DNA of 64,000 bases. It comes from Annona cherimola. Taxonomy: Eukaryota > Streptophyta > Magnoliopsida > Magnoliales > Annonaceae. The stretch spans positions 48,736,008 to 48,800,007 of the forward strand of contig CM059973.1 in NCBI GenBank assembly GCA_030490835.1, read 5' to 3'. A program made the translations under genes and the position numbers. The notes beneath the pieces are model-generated. The model was not told the origin of the DNA. It did no database searches and was given only the letters and a program-made list of their open reading frames with translations. The first letter of the stretch is position 1, and every line of letters starts with the position of its first letter. Shown here in pieces: positions 23,775-39,387 of the stretch.

Positions 23775-26700
23775 GTATATTTCAAGGCAAAGGCAAACAA
23801 CGTTTGGTTCATGGATACTGGCTGCTCAAGGCATATGACTAGAGAAAGAAGTTTATTTCATAAACTCAAGCCTTGCAACGATAGAACTGTTGCCTTTGGA
23901 AATAATGAGAAAGGTAAAATCAAAGGTAAAGGAAACATTTATAGTATTTCAAATACATGTATGGAGGATGTGTTATTTGTTGAAGGACTCAAGCATAATC
24001 TAATGAGTATTAGCCAATTATGTGACAAAGGATACAAGGTTGTGTTTGAATAATCTATATGCAATATATTTGATGGAGAACATATCATGTTTAGCGAAAA
24101 AAGATATGAAAATGTATATTTGGTTTCACTTGATGAACTAGATGGTCAATGTCTAATGACCATTGACAATAATCCATGGGTTTGGCATAAGAGGCTTGGG
24201 CATGTAAACATGTCAAACATCAAGACCCTATGGAAAAAGAGTTTGGTAGAAGAATTGCCAAAATTGAAATATGACAAAGATAAAATTTGTAAGGCATGTC
24301 AACTATCAAAACAACCTAAAATGTCTTTCTCTACCAAAAAGGAGATTCCCACCACTAGGCCACTTGAATTGCTACACATGAATCTATATGGGTCATCCGA
24401 AATTTTAACCATTGGTGGAAAGAAGTATGTGTTTGTAATAATTGATGATTTTTCAAGATTCACATGGGTGATTCTCTTAGCTAGCAAAGATGAAGCTTTC
24501 TCTATGTTTACAACTTTTGTAAACTTGGTGCAAAATGAAAAATAAAGTACTATTATGACCATTAGAAGCGATCATGGTGGTGAGTTTGAAAATAAACGAT
24601 TTATAGAATTATGTAATGAAAAAGGAATTCACCACACATTTTCTGCACCAAGAACTCCACAACAAAATGGAGTAGTTGAAAGAAAGAATAGAACCATATA
24701 AGAGATTACTAGAACTATGCTAAATGAGAGTAAATTATCCAAGAAATTTTTGGGCGAAGCTGTAAGCACAGCTTGTCATGTATTAAATCGAGTTACCATT
24801 AGAGCGATCTTGAAAAAGACTCCATATGAGCTCTGGAAAGGTAGAAAACCAAATATTTCATATTTTCATGCTTTTGGTTGCACATGTTATGTTTTGAACA
24901 ATGGAAAAACCAACTTGGAAAAACTGGATACTAAGAGTGATGAGGCAATATTCCTTAGTTACTCATCAAATAATAAAGCATGTAGAGTCTTCAATAAAAT
25001 GAACCAAGTTGTAGAAGAGTCAATACATGTAGTTTTTGATGAATTTAATCCATGTTCCAAAAGAAAAGATGATTTAAGTGATGCAGATGATGTCACAAGT
25101 AACCTTCAAAAATTGCATATGGAAAAGCAAGAACAATCCACGGAGGAAAGGGTAAGTGAAGGTAATAATTCCTATAAATCTCCAATTGATTTAAAATTCA
25201 AAAACGGCCATCTAATTGAGCAAGTTATAGGCAATATTTATGAAGGTGTTAAGACTAGAAGGTCAAAACAAAATATTTGTGGACAATATGCTTTTGTATC
25301 AAAGATTGAACCAACCACTATTGATCAAGCTCTTGATGATGAAATTTGGATCATAGCAATGCAAGAAGGGCTAAATCAATTTGAAAGAAACCAAGTTTGG
25401 CATCTTGTTCCAAGACCAAAGGACTGTACTGTCATTGGCACAAAATGGGTCTTTAGGAACAAATTAGATGAAGTGGACTTGTGGTGAGAAACAAAGCTAG
25501 ACTTGTGGTAAAAGGATACTCACAAGAAGAAGGAATAGACTTTGAGGAATCCTATGCTTCGGTTGCTAGATTAGAGGCTATTCGCATTTTACTAGCTTTT
25601 TCCTTTCACATGAACTTTAAGTTGTTCCAAATGGATGTTAAAAGTGCATTTTTGAATGAGTATATAAATGAAGAGGTGTATGTTGAACAACCACCTGGAT
25701 TTGAGGAGAAAGATCAATCTAAATTTGTATACAACTTAACCAAAGCACTATATGGTTTAAAACAAGCTCCAAGGGCTTGGTATGAAAGATTAAGCAAATT
25801 TCTGATTGATCATGACTTTCAAAAAGGAAAGGTAGACACCACTCTGTTTATCAAGTATAAAGAAAAGGATATCTTGATTATTCAAATTTATGTAGATGAT
25901 ATTATCTTTGGTGCTACTAATGAGATCCTTTGTTAAGAATTTTCTGAGCTTATGCAGAAAGAATTTGATATGAGTATAATGGGGGAGCTAAATTTCTTCC
26001 TTGGACAACAAATTAAGCAACTAAGTGAATGAATTTTCATAAACCAGTCTAAGTATATCAAAGAAATGTTAAAGAAGTTCGGCATGCAAAATAGCAAAGG
26101 GGCAAACACACCTATGAGCTCAACCATTAAAATTGACAAAGATGAGAAAGGTAAACCTGTTGATTTAAAGTTATATAGAAGCATGATAGGCTCTTTATTA
26201 TATTAACTGCTTCTAGACTCGATATACTGTTTAGTGTTTGCATGTGCTGTAGATTTCAATCATGTCCAAAAGAATCACATTTGGTAGCTGTAAAAAGAAT
26301 TTTCAGATATTTAGTAGATACTACCAACATAGGACTTTGGTATCCAAAGGGTTCTAATTTTGATCTAATCTGCTACTCGGATGCGGATTTTGCCGGTTAC
26401 AAGGTAGATAGAAAAAGCACTAGTGGAACATGTCAATTTCTTGGGAACATGTTGGTTTCATGGTTTTCAAGAAAATAAACTAGTGTTGCTCTATCTACGA
26501 CGGAAGCCGAATATATAGCCGCCAGGAGCTGTTATGCCCAATTGCTTTAGATGAAACAACAACTTAGGGACTATGACATGGATTTTAAAAATACACCTAT
26601 TAGATGTGATAATACTAGTGCAATATGTTTAACTAAAAATCCAGTATTACATTCTAGGACCAAGCATATAGACCTAAGACATCATTTTATTAGAGAACAT

Positions 26701-26832
26701 GTAGAAAATCATGATATATGTTTGGAATATGTGAAAACAGAAGATCAAATTGCATATATTTTTACCAAACCTCTAGCAAAAGAACCATTTCATAAAATTA
26801 GAAATGATATGGGGATAATTGAATTAACTTAG
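23775..26832 (+). pseudogene. pol: S3 pol, broken
   Basis: It begins [20 protein letters not shown], so the protease Ser of DSG is Thr here (DTGC). The GAG-pre-integrase finger, the integrase core (IRSDHGGEF and VVERKNRT), RT (YVDDIIFG) and RNase H (YSDADFAG) follow. Stops include TAA near 24051, TAA 24543-24545 (after NEK, shared with S2), one near 24700, TAA near 25934 and TAA 26476-26478 (after FSRK, shared with S2). A frame change lies near 25480. The end is GIIELT then TAG. Confidence 0.88.
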
Positions 26833-27161
26833 AAAAACACAAGCTGAGGGGGAGCACAGGTTCAGGGGGAGCAACCCCCGCCACTCTCAAAGGATTACCC
26901 GCTCCATCTTTATTTTTGATCAATTGACAAAAAGGGGGAGAATAAATTAAGATTTGAGTTAGGTAGATTATACTTAATTTTGCATATGAAAAGTTTGTGA
27001 AATATGTAAATGATGAAAATGAAATATGTATGTTAAACTTTAAAATGCAAAAGACCAGTGATTATTCTAAAGATACCAAAACAAGATAAAATAGTATGTT
27101 TTAAAGACATTGGAAGGTATACACTCAAATCGGTTTTGTCAATCATCAAAAAGGAGGATAT
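26833..27161 (+). other. S3 post-pol spacer with several polypurine tracts
   Basis: GGGGGAG tracts lie at about 26847-26868 and AAAAAGGGGGAGA at about 26929-26943. A degenerate tract (CAAAAAGGAGGAT) abuts the 3' LTR. There is no ORF. Confidence 0.8.
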
Positions 27162-28781
27162 TGTTGGAAACATGTGGAAAATAAGCCAAGTCTATGTTTT
27201 GATGATTAACAAATCAATTTGAGTAAGATTTGGTTACTAACATGTTTGTGAAGATGATTAAAGGATATAAAAATGAAAAAAATGAAGCATGACAGGTCAA
27301 GTCGATTTCCAAGTTGACTCAAGCATCGACTTAGGCCAAGTCGATCCCCAAGTCGACTCCAGCATCGATTTCAAACGCGTTTTTACGTCCAGAGTTGAAA
27401 TTGGGGACGGGAGCTACTGAAGTTGCAGACCAAGTCGACTACACATGCGACTTGGGTGAAGTCATAGGCCAAGTCGACTCCAGCATCGACTTCAACTGAT
27501 CAGCAGACATTTCGAAGAGCTAAGTCGCAGACCAAGTCGACTCAATGCTCGACTTGAGTAAAATTGAAGATCAATTAGACTCAAATATTCGACTTAGGCC
27601 AAATGAAGATCAAATCAAGTCCAAAGCAAATAAAGTTGCATGTATTCATCATGGGAAATCAAGATCACACATTTCATGTACTCTAAGATTCAAGGATTCA
27701 AAGTCTACAAGTCACGGAGCTAAAGGACATCAAGCTAGGATGAATATATTGAGTTTCAATTGACATAAATCAAGGGAAGTACATTAATTTGAAGAAATTT
27801 TAGTGACCAAAGTCATCTCCAAGGATTTCAAGTTCATCAAGAAAGCACAGGAAGTGAAGTCACACACGAAGTCGACTTCACCTGTGACTTGGGTCAAGTC
27901 TAGGACTAAGTCGACCTGAGGAAGAACTTGAACAACCTGAGCACAACCGAAGTCGTACCCGAAGTCGACACCATCTGCGACTTGGGCAAAGTCGCAACCA
28001 AAGTCGACTCCATCTGCGACTTGGGCGAAGTCGCAACCGAAGTCGACTCCACTTGCGACTTGGGTCGCAACGGTCGAAAATTTTTCGAACGTTGGCACAT
28101 TAAATGCGCACCACCTACTTCCAAACGTTCGGATTCCCTCACCATTTATATAAGGCATTCAATATGAACATAGAGGGTAGCTGAAACATCCTTGATTGAG
28201 CACAAGTCTCATATTTAAGAGCATTAAGTGATCAAGCCAACATCTAGAAGAAGAACCTTGCTTTCAAACTACCAAGAGCTGCTCGTTGAATCTTTCAGAC
28301 TGCTTTACAAGTTCTTTTCTACGCCAAATCTGCCTATACACACCAGTAACGTGTAGAAACTTTCTTTTATACTTTCTTGTTGTATTGAACTTGATTTAGT
28401 TTGGGTAACTAAGATCAAGTGTAAGCAAAGTAGTATGTGACTGGAGTAGAACTCGTCACCTACTTGTGCTGTGAATTGTTGACGCCCCTTAGAGCTGGAA
28501 TCTAGAAGGGAACAGTGGCTCTAGTTGTATTTGTGAAATACATAGTGGAACCCAAGTCACAAGAGGTGTGAGCTTGGAAGAGTGGAGTAGGGAAGGTTGC
28601 CCGAACCACTATAAAGCTTGTCCATTGATTTATTTCAGCTCTTATTATCTTATTGCTTTCCTTTTGTTTCATTGAAGGGGATTAAACTAAACCGGGGTAA
28701 AATTTCTGTTTAAGTTAAAAATTTTAATTACCAAATTTACCCCTCCCCTCTTGAGTATTGCCATTAACTCGGGACCAACAG
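27162..28781 (+). repeat. S3 3' LTR
   Basis: A 1620-bp LTR from TGTTGGAAACATG to GGGACCAACA. Palindrome arrays lie at 27300-27545 and 27855-28070, and a TATA box near 28145-28152. Array unit number differs from the 5' LTR: the block at 27960-28030 has an extra unit, and the block after 27400 lacks one. Confidence 0.88.
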
Positions 28782-28786
28782 AGAGA

Positions 28787-29133
28787 GCTACTAGGAATGA
28801 ATGATGGGAGAGGGAGCTGAGGACGAGAGGACTAGAAAGAGGGGAATAAAGGGTATCGACGCCAGAGGAGAAAATGAGAAAGAAGGAAGAAAGAAAGAAG
28901 AAGAAGAAAAAAGAAACGTTCGCGCGCGAGAAGATGAGGCATCGCGCGCTGGAGTCGACTTGCCCTAACCGAAGTAGACTTTGCTCCTTGCTAACTCGAC
29001 TTCGCCCTATCCGAAGTCGACTTGGATTTTGTGGAGTCGATTTCGGTGAAGTCAACTTGGGTGGATCGGAGTTGACTTAGCTCTACAGACTTGGTTTTCA
29101 ATGTTCTTTCTAATTTACTCCCCCTATCACATT
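28787..29133 (-). other. S1 region between pol and third ORF, with LTR-like GTCGAC motifs
   Basis: Read on the minus strand, pol ends near 29134 and is followed by AAGTCGACTT-type motifs at about 28948-29085. A GCGCGCG-rich block (28920-28935) and a pyrimidine-rich leader come next. The motifs resemble the U3 array of the LTRs but lie internally. I see no ORF. Confidence 0.6.
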
Positions 29134-32218
<3,085 letters not shown>

Positions 32219-32944
32219 CTGCAAATATAAGGTCAAGTGGAGCTTATCTTTTTTGTACCCATTTTATGGGTCCAGTTGGGTTAGTTAGCCATGAGAATCT
32301 ACGTTGCTCTATCCTTGAAGGCATAAATCCAATGCTCTTTGGTACTCAAACCTATTTTGCACCAGGGTCATATAATTTTCTTACTTTGCATTGATATATC
32401 TTGTGTCCCATCTTGTTGTAAAAATTACAAGCTCCCGAAAGTCTTGAAGTAGGAATCCATATAGTAGTTGGTTCCCAAGTTGGTCTTTTGGTTTAAGCAA
32501 CATGATTCATTTTTGGTTTAGCATGAATGTGCTTTGCTTGGTTTTTATAGGTCCTTGGAGCATTAGACTTGCTACATTCTCCCTTCTCCAATGTAGAGTA
32601 CCCAAGTTCTCTTTTGTTGTTTTGGGCGGTCATATTTAAAAATATTTGACGCTTTCTCCTGGATTAGAGAACTTAGCGAATGATTCATTTTCCTTTTTAA
32701 GTCTTTCCACCTCACTTGTCAAAGTGTTCTTTTCATTTGTTAGATGGTTAACTTTTTCTGCAAGTTTTCCATTCATAATAATTACTGTATCACATTATCT
32801 TTTCTTTATTATAAATTTTTTTCCCAACTTCTTTATTTCCTCATATAATGAATCATACGCTTGTTGTAGTTCTTTTAATTCAGCACATTTAAGACAGTCA
32901 TTTGTGGAAGAGAAAATAGAAAGAGTTTTTAGCTTAGAGGTTAC
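32219..32944 (-). other. S1 predicted coding intron (exitron)
   Basis: On the minus strand it begins GTAACC after GAAGAG and ends ATTTGCAG before TTATGTCTT; the length is 726 nt. The gag stop TAA (32244-32246) lies 25 nt before the AG. Joining GAG to TTA keeps phase 0 into LKAKANNTWFMDS. The segment has its own stops and shifts, but both splice-site dinucleotides are kept although the surrounding sequence has diverged. Confidence 0.65.
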
Positions 32945-34056
32945 CTCTTCACTACTTGTACAGTTTTTTGAAGTGGTTTGATCCTCCAAAATTTCTATTG
33001 CAGCGAAGCATAGGTTGGAATCTTCCCCATTGTAGTCATGCTATAGATTCTTGCACAATTTGCAGCCTCATTTTCTTCATTTGAAGAACTGCAAGTTGTG
33101 AATGTGTCCTTGTTGACGTACATGCCTCTTCCTTTTGCCTTTTGGAATTTTCTATTTTCGCCTTGGTCTTTCTTTTCTCTTTGTTCCCTTGTTTTGTTTT
33201 CTTCGAGTGTAGGACATTGAGCTTGCATATGCCCCATTCCTCCACATCGGAAGTACTTTGTAGCTTTGAAGTTCTTTCCTTTCCTTACGAACTTTCTGAA
33301 TCTTCTTGTCAGTAGCACTATCTCCTCATCGTTGTTTTGAGAAGATGAGGTGGAGTCATCTAAAATTTGTGCAGCTTTTAAGGCAATAGCCCTTTTGCCT
33401 TTATATTGGTCCTCGTTCCTCCTCTTTATCAACTCATGTGACATGAGTAAGCGGATAAGATCTTCAAGCCTTAGCATGTTGAGGTCCTTTGCTTCCTCAA
33501 TGGTCTTGATCTTGGGAGTCCATGATTTGGGTAGCGCTCTTAGAATCTTCATAACCTGCTCAGATTCAGAAATAGTTTTTCCTAGACCTTTTAAAGCATT
33601 AGTAATTTTAGAGAATCTAGCAAACATTTCAAAAATATTCTCGCTCTTAAGCATTTTAAAGCCTTCTAGCTCTCCAATCAAAATATTTCTTCTCGTCTCT
33701 TACACTTAAGAAATTCCCTCATAAATAGATGTAAGTGTATCCCATATTTCTTTGGTGGTTTGGCAAGAGGATACCTTGTCATATTTAGATGTCGTTAAAG
33801 CACAAAAGTGGGAGTTCATGGCTTTGGCGTTGCTTTTAACGGTTCTAACTTCCTCCTCAGACCATGTGGAGGCTCTTTCATCAATGGGCAACACAACACC
33901 ATCTTGGATAGCAATCCAAGAGTCTATATCCGTAGCCATGATTAGTTGTTTCATTCTTAACTTCTAGTAACCGAAGTTACTCCCATCAAATAGAGGTGAC
34001 CTTGTAAATGATTGGCCTTCGGCAAATGCAGGGGTGGAAGTTTGTTGGGATGCCAT
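32945..34056 (-). pseudogene. gag: S1 gag, broken
   Basis: ATG is at 34056 (MASQQTS). The Gag domain pieces are at 33706-33954 and 32995-33681. A stop and frame change lie near 33700, and a TAA near 33960 replaces the Trp of GYWKL. The zinc finger has lost its first Cys (YFRCGGMGHMQAQC), which would impair metal binding. Exon 1 ends SSEE at the predicted donor. Confidence 0.82.
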
Positions 34057-34090
34057 TTGTAAAATCTCTTTGGTTTAAACTCAAAGACCT

Positions 34091-34102
34091 GCTTTGATAC
34101 CA
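34091..34102 (-). other. S1 primer-binding site, one mutation
   Basis: The minus strand reads TGGTATCAAAGC where the initiator-Met site is TGGTATCAGAGC. It lies two bases from the 5' LTR. Confidence 0.85.
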
Positions 34103-34104
34103 CT

Positions 34105-35695
34105 TGTTGATCTCGCAATTATGGCAACAACCCAAGAGGGGAGGGGTAAATTAGGTAATTTAAAATTTTACTCAAATAGAAACTTTCCTCCTATTTAATT
34201 TAATCCCCTTAATGAAACAAGTAGAGAATTTGGAGAGAAATAAAGCAATAAAAGCAGTTGAGCAAGCCACAACAATAGGCACGATTTTTATAGTGGTTCG
34301 GGGAAACTTTCCTATTCTACTCTTCCAAGCTCACACCTGCTGTGACTTGAGTTCCACTAATGGATTATCAAATACAACTAGAGCAGCAGCTCTCTTCTAG
34401 ATTCCAACTCTAGGGGGCTCGCACAAGCACAACACAAGTAGGTGACGATTCACAGTCAAGTCACAACACTACTTTGCCTTCACTTGGTTTCGATTTTTAA
34501 TATCAAACTAAGTGTTAAATACAAACAAAAGAAACTACACTTTACAAGTTTGTGTAGGCAGATTTCAACTCGCGGAAGAACTTGTTGAGAGAATGAAATG
34601 ATCAGTAATGTCACTTTCAGCAAGTTGGAGCAAAGTTCTTCATTTGAAGTTGGTGTAGATCAAGTTAATGATAGAGAGGGTGGAAGGTGAACACAATGAA
34701 TGATTCTCTAACCTCTAGAACGTCCTCTTGAATGCTCTTTTATAATGGTGGAGTAAATTCGAATGTTTGGTGGTAGGTGGTGTGCATTTAATGTGCTAAC
34801 GTTCGAATTTTTCCGACCGTTGCAAGCCAAGTCGCATGTGGAGTCGACTTCGGATGCGACTTCACCCAAGTCGCAGACTAGAGTCGACTTCGGTTGCGAC
34901 TTCTGTCTCCAACTTGGCTTCAAGTTCCATTTCAGGTCGACTTGGTCTTGGACCTGACCCAAGTCGCAGGTGGAGTCGACTTCGGGTGCGACTTCACCAT
35001 CTGTATGCATATATTGGAACTTGGATTCCTTGAAAGTGATCCTTGAAACTTAGCATATTCACCTTCTTTTAAGAACTTTATCCTTGTGGCCTTGATCCAA
35101 AGATGTAGTTCTTGATCTTCCCTTTAATAATATACCATCTTGAATGATTTTATCATGGCCATTTGCTTGTTTGGACTATCTTGGTCTTTAGCTTGACTCA
35201 AGTCGGATGCTTTGGTCGACTTTAGGTTCAACTTCACTCAAGTCGCATTGCGGAATTGACTTGAGAATGCAACTTCACCCAAGTCGCATGTAGAGTCGAC
35301 TTCGACTGCGACTTCACCTGTCTCCTAGCCCAAATTTAACACTGGAAGGATTTGATCTCTTGAAGTTGATAATGGAGTCAACTTAGGTCTGCAACTTCAC
35401 CTAAGTCACAGGTGGAGTCGACTTCAACTGCGACTTCATTTGTCTTGGTGCCCAAATTCAGCGCTAGAAGGTTTTTATCATTTGAAGTCGGTCTTGAGGT
35501 CGACTTGGGTATCGACTTCGCCTAAGTTGATGGCTAAGTCGACTTGGCCTTGCGACTTGGTCTGTTATGTTCTGAAATTTAAGTTTTTATCCTTTAACCA
35601 AGTTTAACAAACCACATTAGTGCCCAAAACATTCTCAAATTGAATTGTTAATCATCAAAACATTGATTGTACTGAATTTGCCTTTGATTCCTACA
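34105..35695 (-). repeat. S1 5' LTR, uninterrupted
   Basis: A 1591-bp LTR from TGTTGATCTCG to TTTGATTCCTACA (end mutated). It provides the intact template that shows S1s interrupted the other copy. Palindrome arrays lie at 34830-35000 and 35200-35560. On the minus strand the TATA box TTATAAAAG is at 34737-34745, downstream of the array. Confidence 0.88.
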
Positions 35696-38056
35696 AAAAC
35701 AAGCTAGGCAAGGTGGGAACAAAACCACACAAACACTAGTAGGTATTAAACCAAGTTTGTTTTGATAAATTTTAAGTTTTCTAGCTTGATCAATGGGTCA
35801 TAAATTTGATCCATTATGAACATTAAGTAATGATTTATGAAGCCCTTGATAGGGATATTGAATGCTAAATAAATTAAGAGATTCGATTCAAGCATTCAAG
35901 AAGGTTATGTGTGAAGTTAGGGTTGTTCATACTAAGTGCACCAAGTTGAATTTTTTGTTAATTCCCATTTAAAGTTTCCGTTTTGAGCTTATGTCATGTA
36001 TGGATTATGCGAATAATTTTCATGTTCAATATATGTTAAACTAAGCTTATATGATGAACCTTAGAAAGGTAAAACATGGAGTTGACAACTTGATGCAAAT
36101 TCTACTCATTTAGGATAGAATTGGTGCATGATTTAATCAACAAGGTAAGTAGGAAATTATGAGAGTAAAATACCCTAAATATGGGATATGGGGGAAAAGG
36201 GGACACCCAATGGGCTGAAAAAGAAAATTTTAAAATCTTTTTTATAGGGCACCAATGGTATAGACGTCCAAGGTGGAAAGCATGAAGTAAAAGTTGTAGT
36301 TTTGAGTAATTCAATTGATGAATTTTAATTCCTTGATTACACCCAAAATTATGTGCAAAATACATGTCTAAATTAAGCAAAAATTGAAGAAAAAATTCGG
36401 TTTTGTATAAACTTGATCAACATATAATGTATGTGTGACTAAGAGAGTGCACATGAAGGGTATGGATGGCAAGAATGGGAAATGACCAAGTATGATTAGC
36501 TAAAACGCAAAAATAAAAGGAAATACGGTAAAATGAGAAAAGAGAGGGCTGTTTTGAGAAAATTATCAAAATTTCAAAAATTCGTAGCCCTAATTCATAA
36601 GTGTCTTGAATGAGTATCAATGTGAAAATGTAAAGAATGGGTGTTAAATGATAAATGGGAAGTAATAAACTTCCATATGTTGGGGTTAACCTTAATGGTT
36701 ATAATGAATGTGAAAAATTTATGCTAAATAAGGGTACTAAAATGAAAAGAACAGTTGCTATGGAAGCACAAGTCATACCAATGTGTAATTTGGTAAATGG
36801 ATACCCAACTTGAAAGAAAAGTGGGTTAAATAAGTTCATATAAAATCATGAGGGTTGAAAAATTATAAGATGTGCAAGCATATGAAATTATATATATATA
36901 TAAATGTAATGTCATTCTCTTGTATATAGGCAAAGATAAGAAAAAAGTTGAGAAAAGAGACTAAAGTGAATTCAGGTAAGCGAGCACATCTTTGAAAACT
37001 TGCTTTCTCAAAATGTCAAGATTATGATGCAAATTTATGTTTAAATGCTTTTGAAATATATCTTGCAAATGGATGTTTAAATGCTTTTGGAATTATTTAA
37101 GGATGATCATCCTTATAACTCTTGCAAATGGACCTATGCAATGTTTGATTAAAGATCTGTTGAGAAATTATGGTTCCAATGCTTATTCATGAAAATCGTG
37201 CTAGCATGTCTATGTTCATGGTGCACAAGGTACTAGTCCACTTTAGAGGTGTAAGCGGACTGGTTGTCCCCCTCTAATGTGGCTAAGTCGCTAAAATAGG
37301 CCAACGGCCGGCGACATCCTCCTTGAGATGGGTGCGGGATCATGGGATGGTCACCTAGCTAGCGTACTATCATATGATGTTCAAATTATGTTGATAATAA
37401 TGCATTACATTATTCATGATATACCGATGAGTGGATAAGATGTTGGCTATTCCAAAATGTTTATGCAAAAGAAAATTTTGCTTGAAAATTATTGCATGAA
37501 AACTATGCAGCTTGCTTACTGAGTTAATAATCATGATTTGTTTTTCAAACCCTAAAATAGGTGCAAGGATGGCTACAGAGAAGAAGCATAGGTTTAAATG
37601 AAGAAATTTGATTTTTGTATTACTTTGTATGCATATATATGATGGGAAATGTATTATGGAATGAATGTTTGCAAAATCGCTGCAACTATATGCGATTATA
37701 CACTGTTGATGTGTGATGTGGATTGAAATGTGTTAAATGGTTGAAAAAATTTGACGATGTGTAATGTATGTATGTTTTAATATGATATCAACATTATGAA
37801 GTTGATGATATATGATTGGAATGATGTGTTAGAAGTAAATGTTGAATGGGTATATCAAGGTTGATGATGGCCAAGGAGTGCAAATTGGTGTAAAAATGAT
37901 CATGTACTATGTGATAAACTCCTATGCAGTAAATTACAAATGCATATTCATGTCATAATCCCGCCGTGTGATAAGGCAACAATCCTGCTCACGTTTACTA
38001 ATCAACAAATGATCCCGGAGTAAGGCTCATGTTGTGACGCTCGGGTTGGGGTGCCA
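35696..38056 (+). repeat. G0 5' LTR, right piece
   Basis: AT-rich sequence with no ORF. It shares blocks with 62900-63720, notably a TATAGGCAAAGATAAG... CAGGTAAGC stretch near 36925-36985 that matches 63636-63690. The LTR end is placed at GTGCCA (38056), eight bases before the PBS. A GC-richer block at 37250-37380 is the only unusual part. Confidence 0.5.
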
Positions 38057-38063
38057 TAGAGCT

Positions 38064-38075
38064 TGGTATCAGAGC
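38064..38075 (+). other. G0 primer-binding site
   Basis: TGGTATCAGAGC, a perfect initiator-Met tRNA match. It marks the start of the G0 internal region. Confidence 0.85.
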
Positions 38076-39387
38076 ATGGATTGGTAAATAGGCGAGGAAA
38101 TATGCTAATTATAAAGAATGGATCGAAATTGAGGAAATATATGTGATTATATGTTGATTACTATGGTATGTGAAGGTGCCTTGTATTATGATGATTGTAA
38201 AATATAGCTAACTTGCTATGTTTTAAAATATAGATGGCGGACAAAAGGAAAGCCACAATGAGTCTTGAGGGGATGAGGAGGGAGATGGAGGAGGAGAAAA
38301 GACATAGAATAGAGGAGAATGTCCATAGATGGTCGGCATCCCAGTAGGGTAACTCGTATAGCACACCTGTCCCTCCAAGTTATCACCCCATATACCCTCC
38401 ACCGCGCATCAAGAAGGGAAATGACACTGAACCCTATTTTCACCACATGCAGAATGGGTTTAATCTAGGAGGGTCCACCAGGAGGGCTCTTAGAGCTAAA
38501 GTCATACTAGCTCCTGGCTTGACCCACCACCATTTTCATAGGTACCTACAGATTAGCTTAATGTTAGGGAGCTTTATATCTTTTGGGATCAAATACCTGA
38601 TCCTACACCCCCAGATTGTGACCCATGGTATCGGTTTGCCGATGGCTACATCCAGTTCCAACATGGAATGAGTTGGGAGAGAATAGACTAGAAGGAAAGG
38701 GAAGCTATGAGAGCACGGGAGCAGTATCGCGCTCCAGGCGAGCGTGTAGTGGAGGAGCCTTCCTCACCATGCCCCAACGAGCATATACTGAGGGTGGTAG
38801 AAAGTGATGGTGGATCCATAGAAATGGGAAGTGAAAATGATGACGATGACCCAATAGAGGAGTTTATCGGACCTGAATAAGAAAGTAATGACGATAGTGA
38901 TAACTAGAACCTTCCCGACTAATCAGATACTAGCACTATTACCGATGAGCCTATACAGGTGCCACCTAATCGTATGCGTTATGTAAGGGGAGAAAGATAG
39001 ATGGGTATAGTAAAAACTTTCTTTATTTTCTCTGGTATGTATATATGGTGATGTCGCAAAACTTTGGTTTACAAGATGGAATGTTTAATTATGTGAACTA
39101 TATGAATGTATAATATATGAATATATGGATGCTTTGATGTACATTTGATGTGGTAATTCTTGAAACTTATGTATGCTTGAAAATTATGAAGGTGTGAAAG
39201 AATGGTTATGAATGGTTACAAATGCTTATGTTGATAAATAGTTGATAATGACATGACTGGTATTGCACTATGATAAATGATGTGGTTATGATGAATTAAT
39301 TGAATGATGATGGTATATGCATGATATGATTAAACCTTAATCATAAATGAAATCTATGTTAATGTGTTTTTGAATATAGCAAAAGCG
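38076..39387 (+). pseudogene. G0 leader with decayed ORF remnants
   Basis: A broken frame starts at 38234 (MADKRKATMSLEGMRREMEE), with an AAAATATAG that looks like a splice acceptor directly before it. A stop TAG lies near 38346 and more stops follow after 38680. I do not recognise the product. 38990-39387 is AT-rich with nothing coding. It could be an upstream ORF of the element or an unrelated remnant. Confidence 0.35.

Larger units (their letters stand above)
19375..28781 (+). mobile_element. S3: Sirevirus-type copia element lacking the gag-pol intron
   Basis: S3 reads on the + strand: 5' LTR 19375-22575 (split by As), PBS 22578-22589, gag ATG at 22624, pol to 26832, PPTs, 3' LTR 27162-28781. 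The TSD is GAGAG (19370-19374 and 28782-28786). The 5' LTR end is CCAACG rather than CCAACA. It carries many stops and at least one frameshift in gag, so it is dead. Unlike S1, S2 and S4, gag and pol are joined directly at 23774/23775. Confidence 0.9.

Noticed and set aside
38234..38807. Possible host gene with MADKRKATM start and a splice-acceptor-like AATATAG
   Set aside because: It lies between the G0 PBS and gag, is broken by several stops, and has no recognised domain. It is more likely an element leader remnant.
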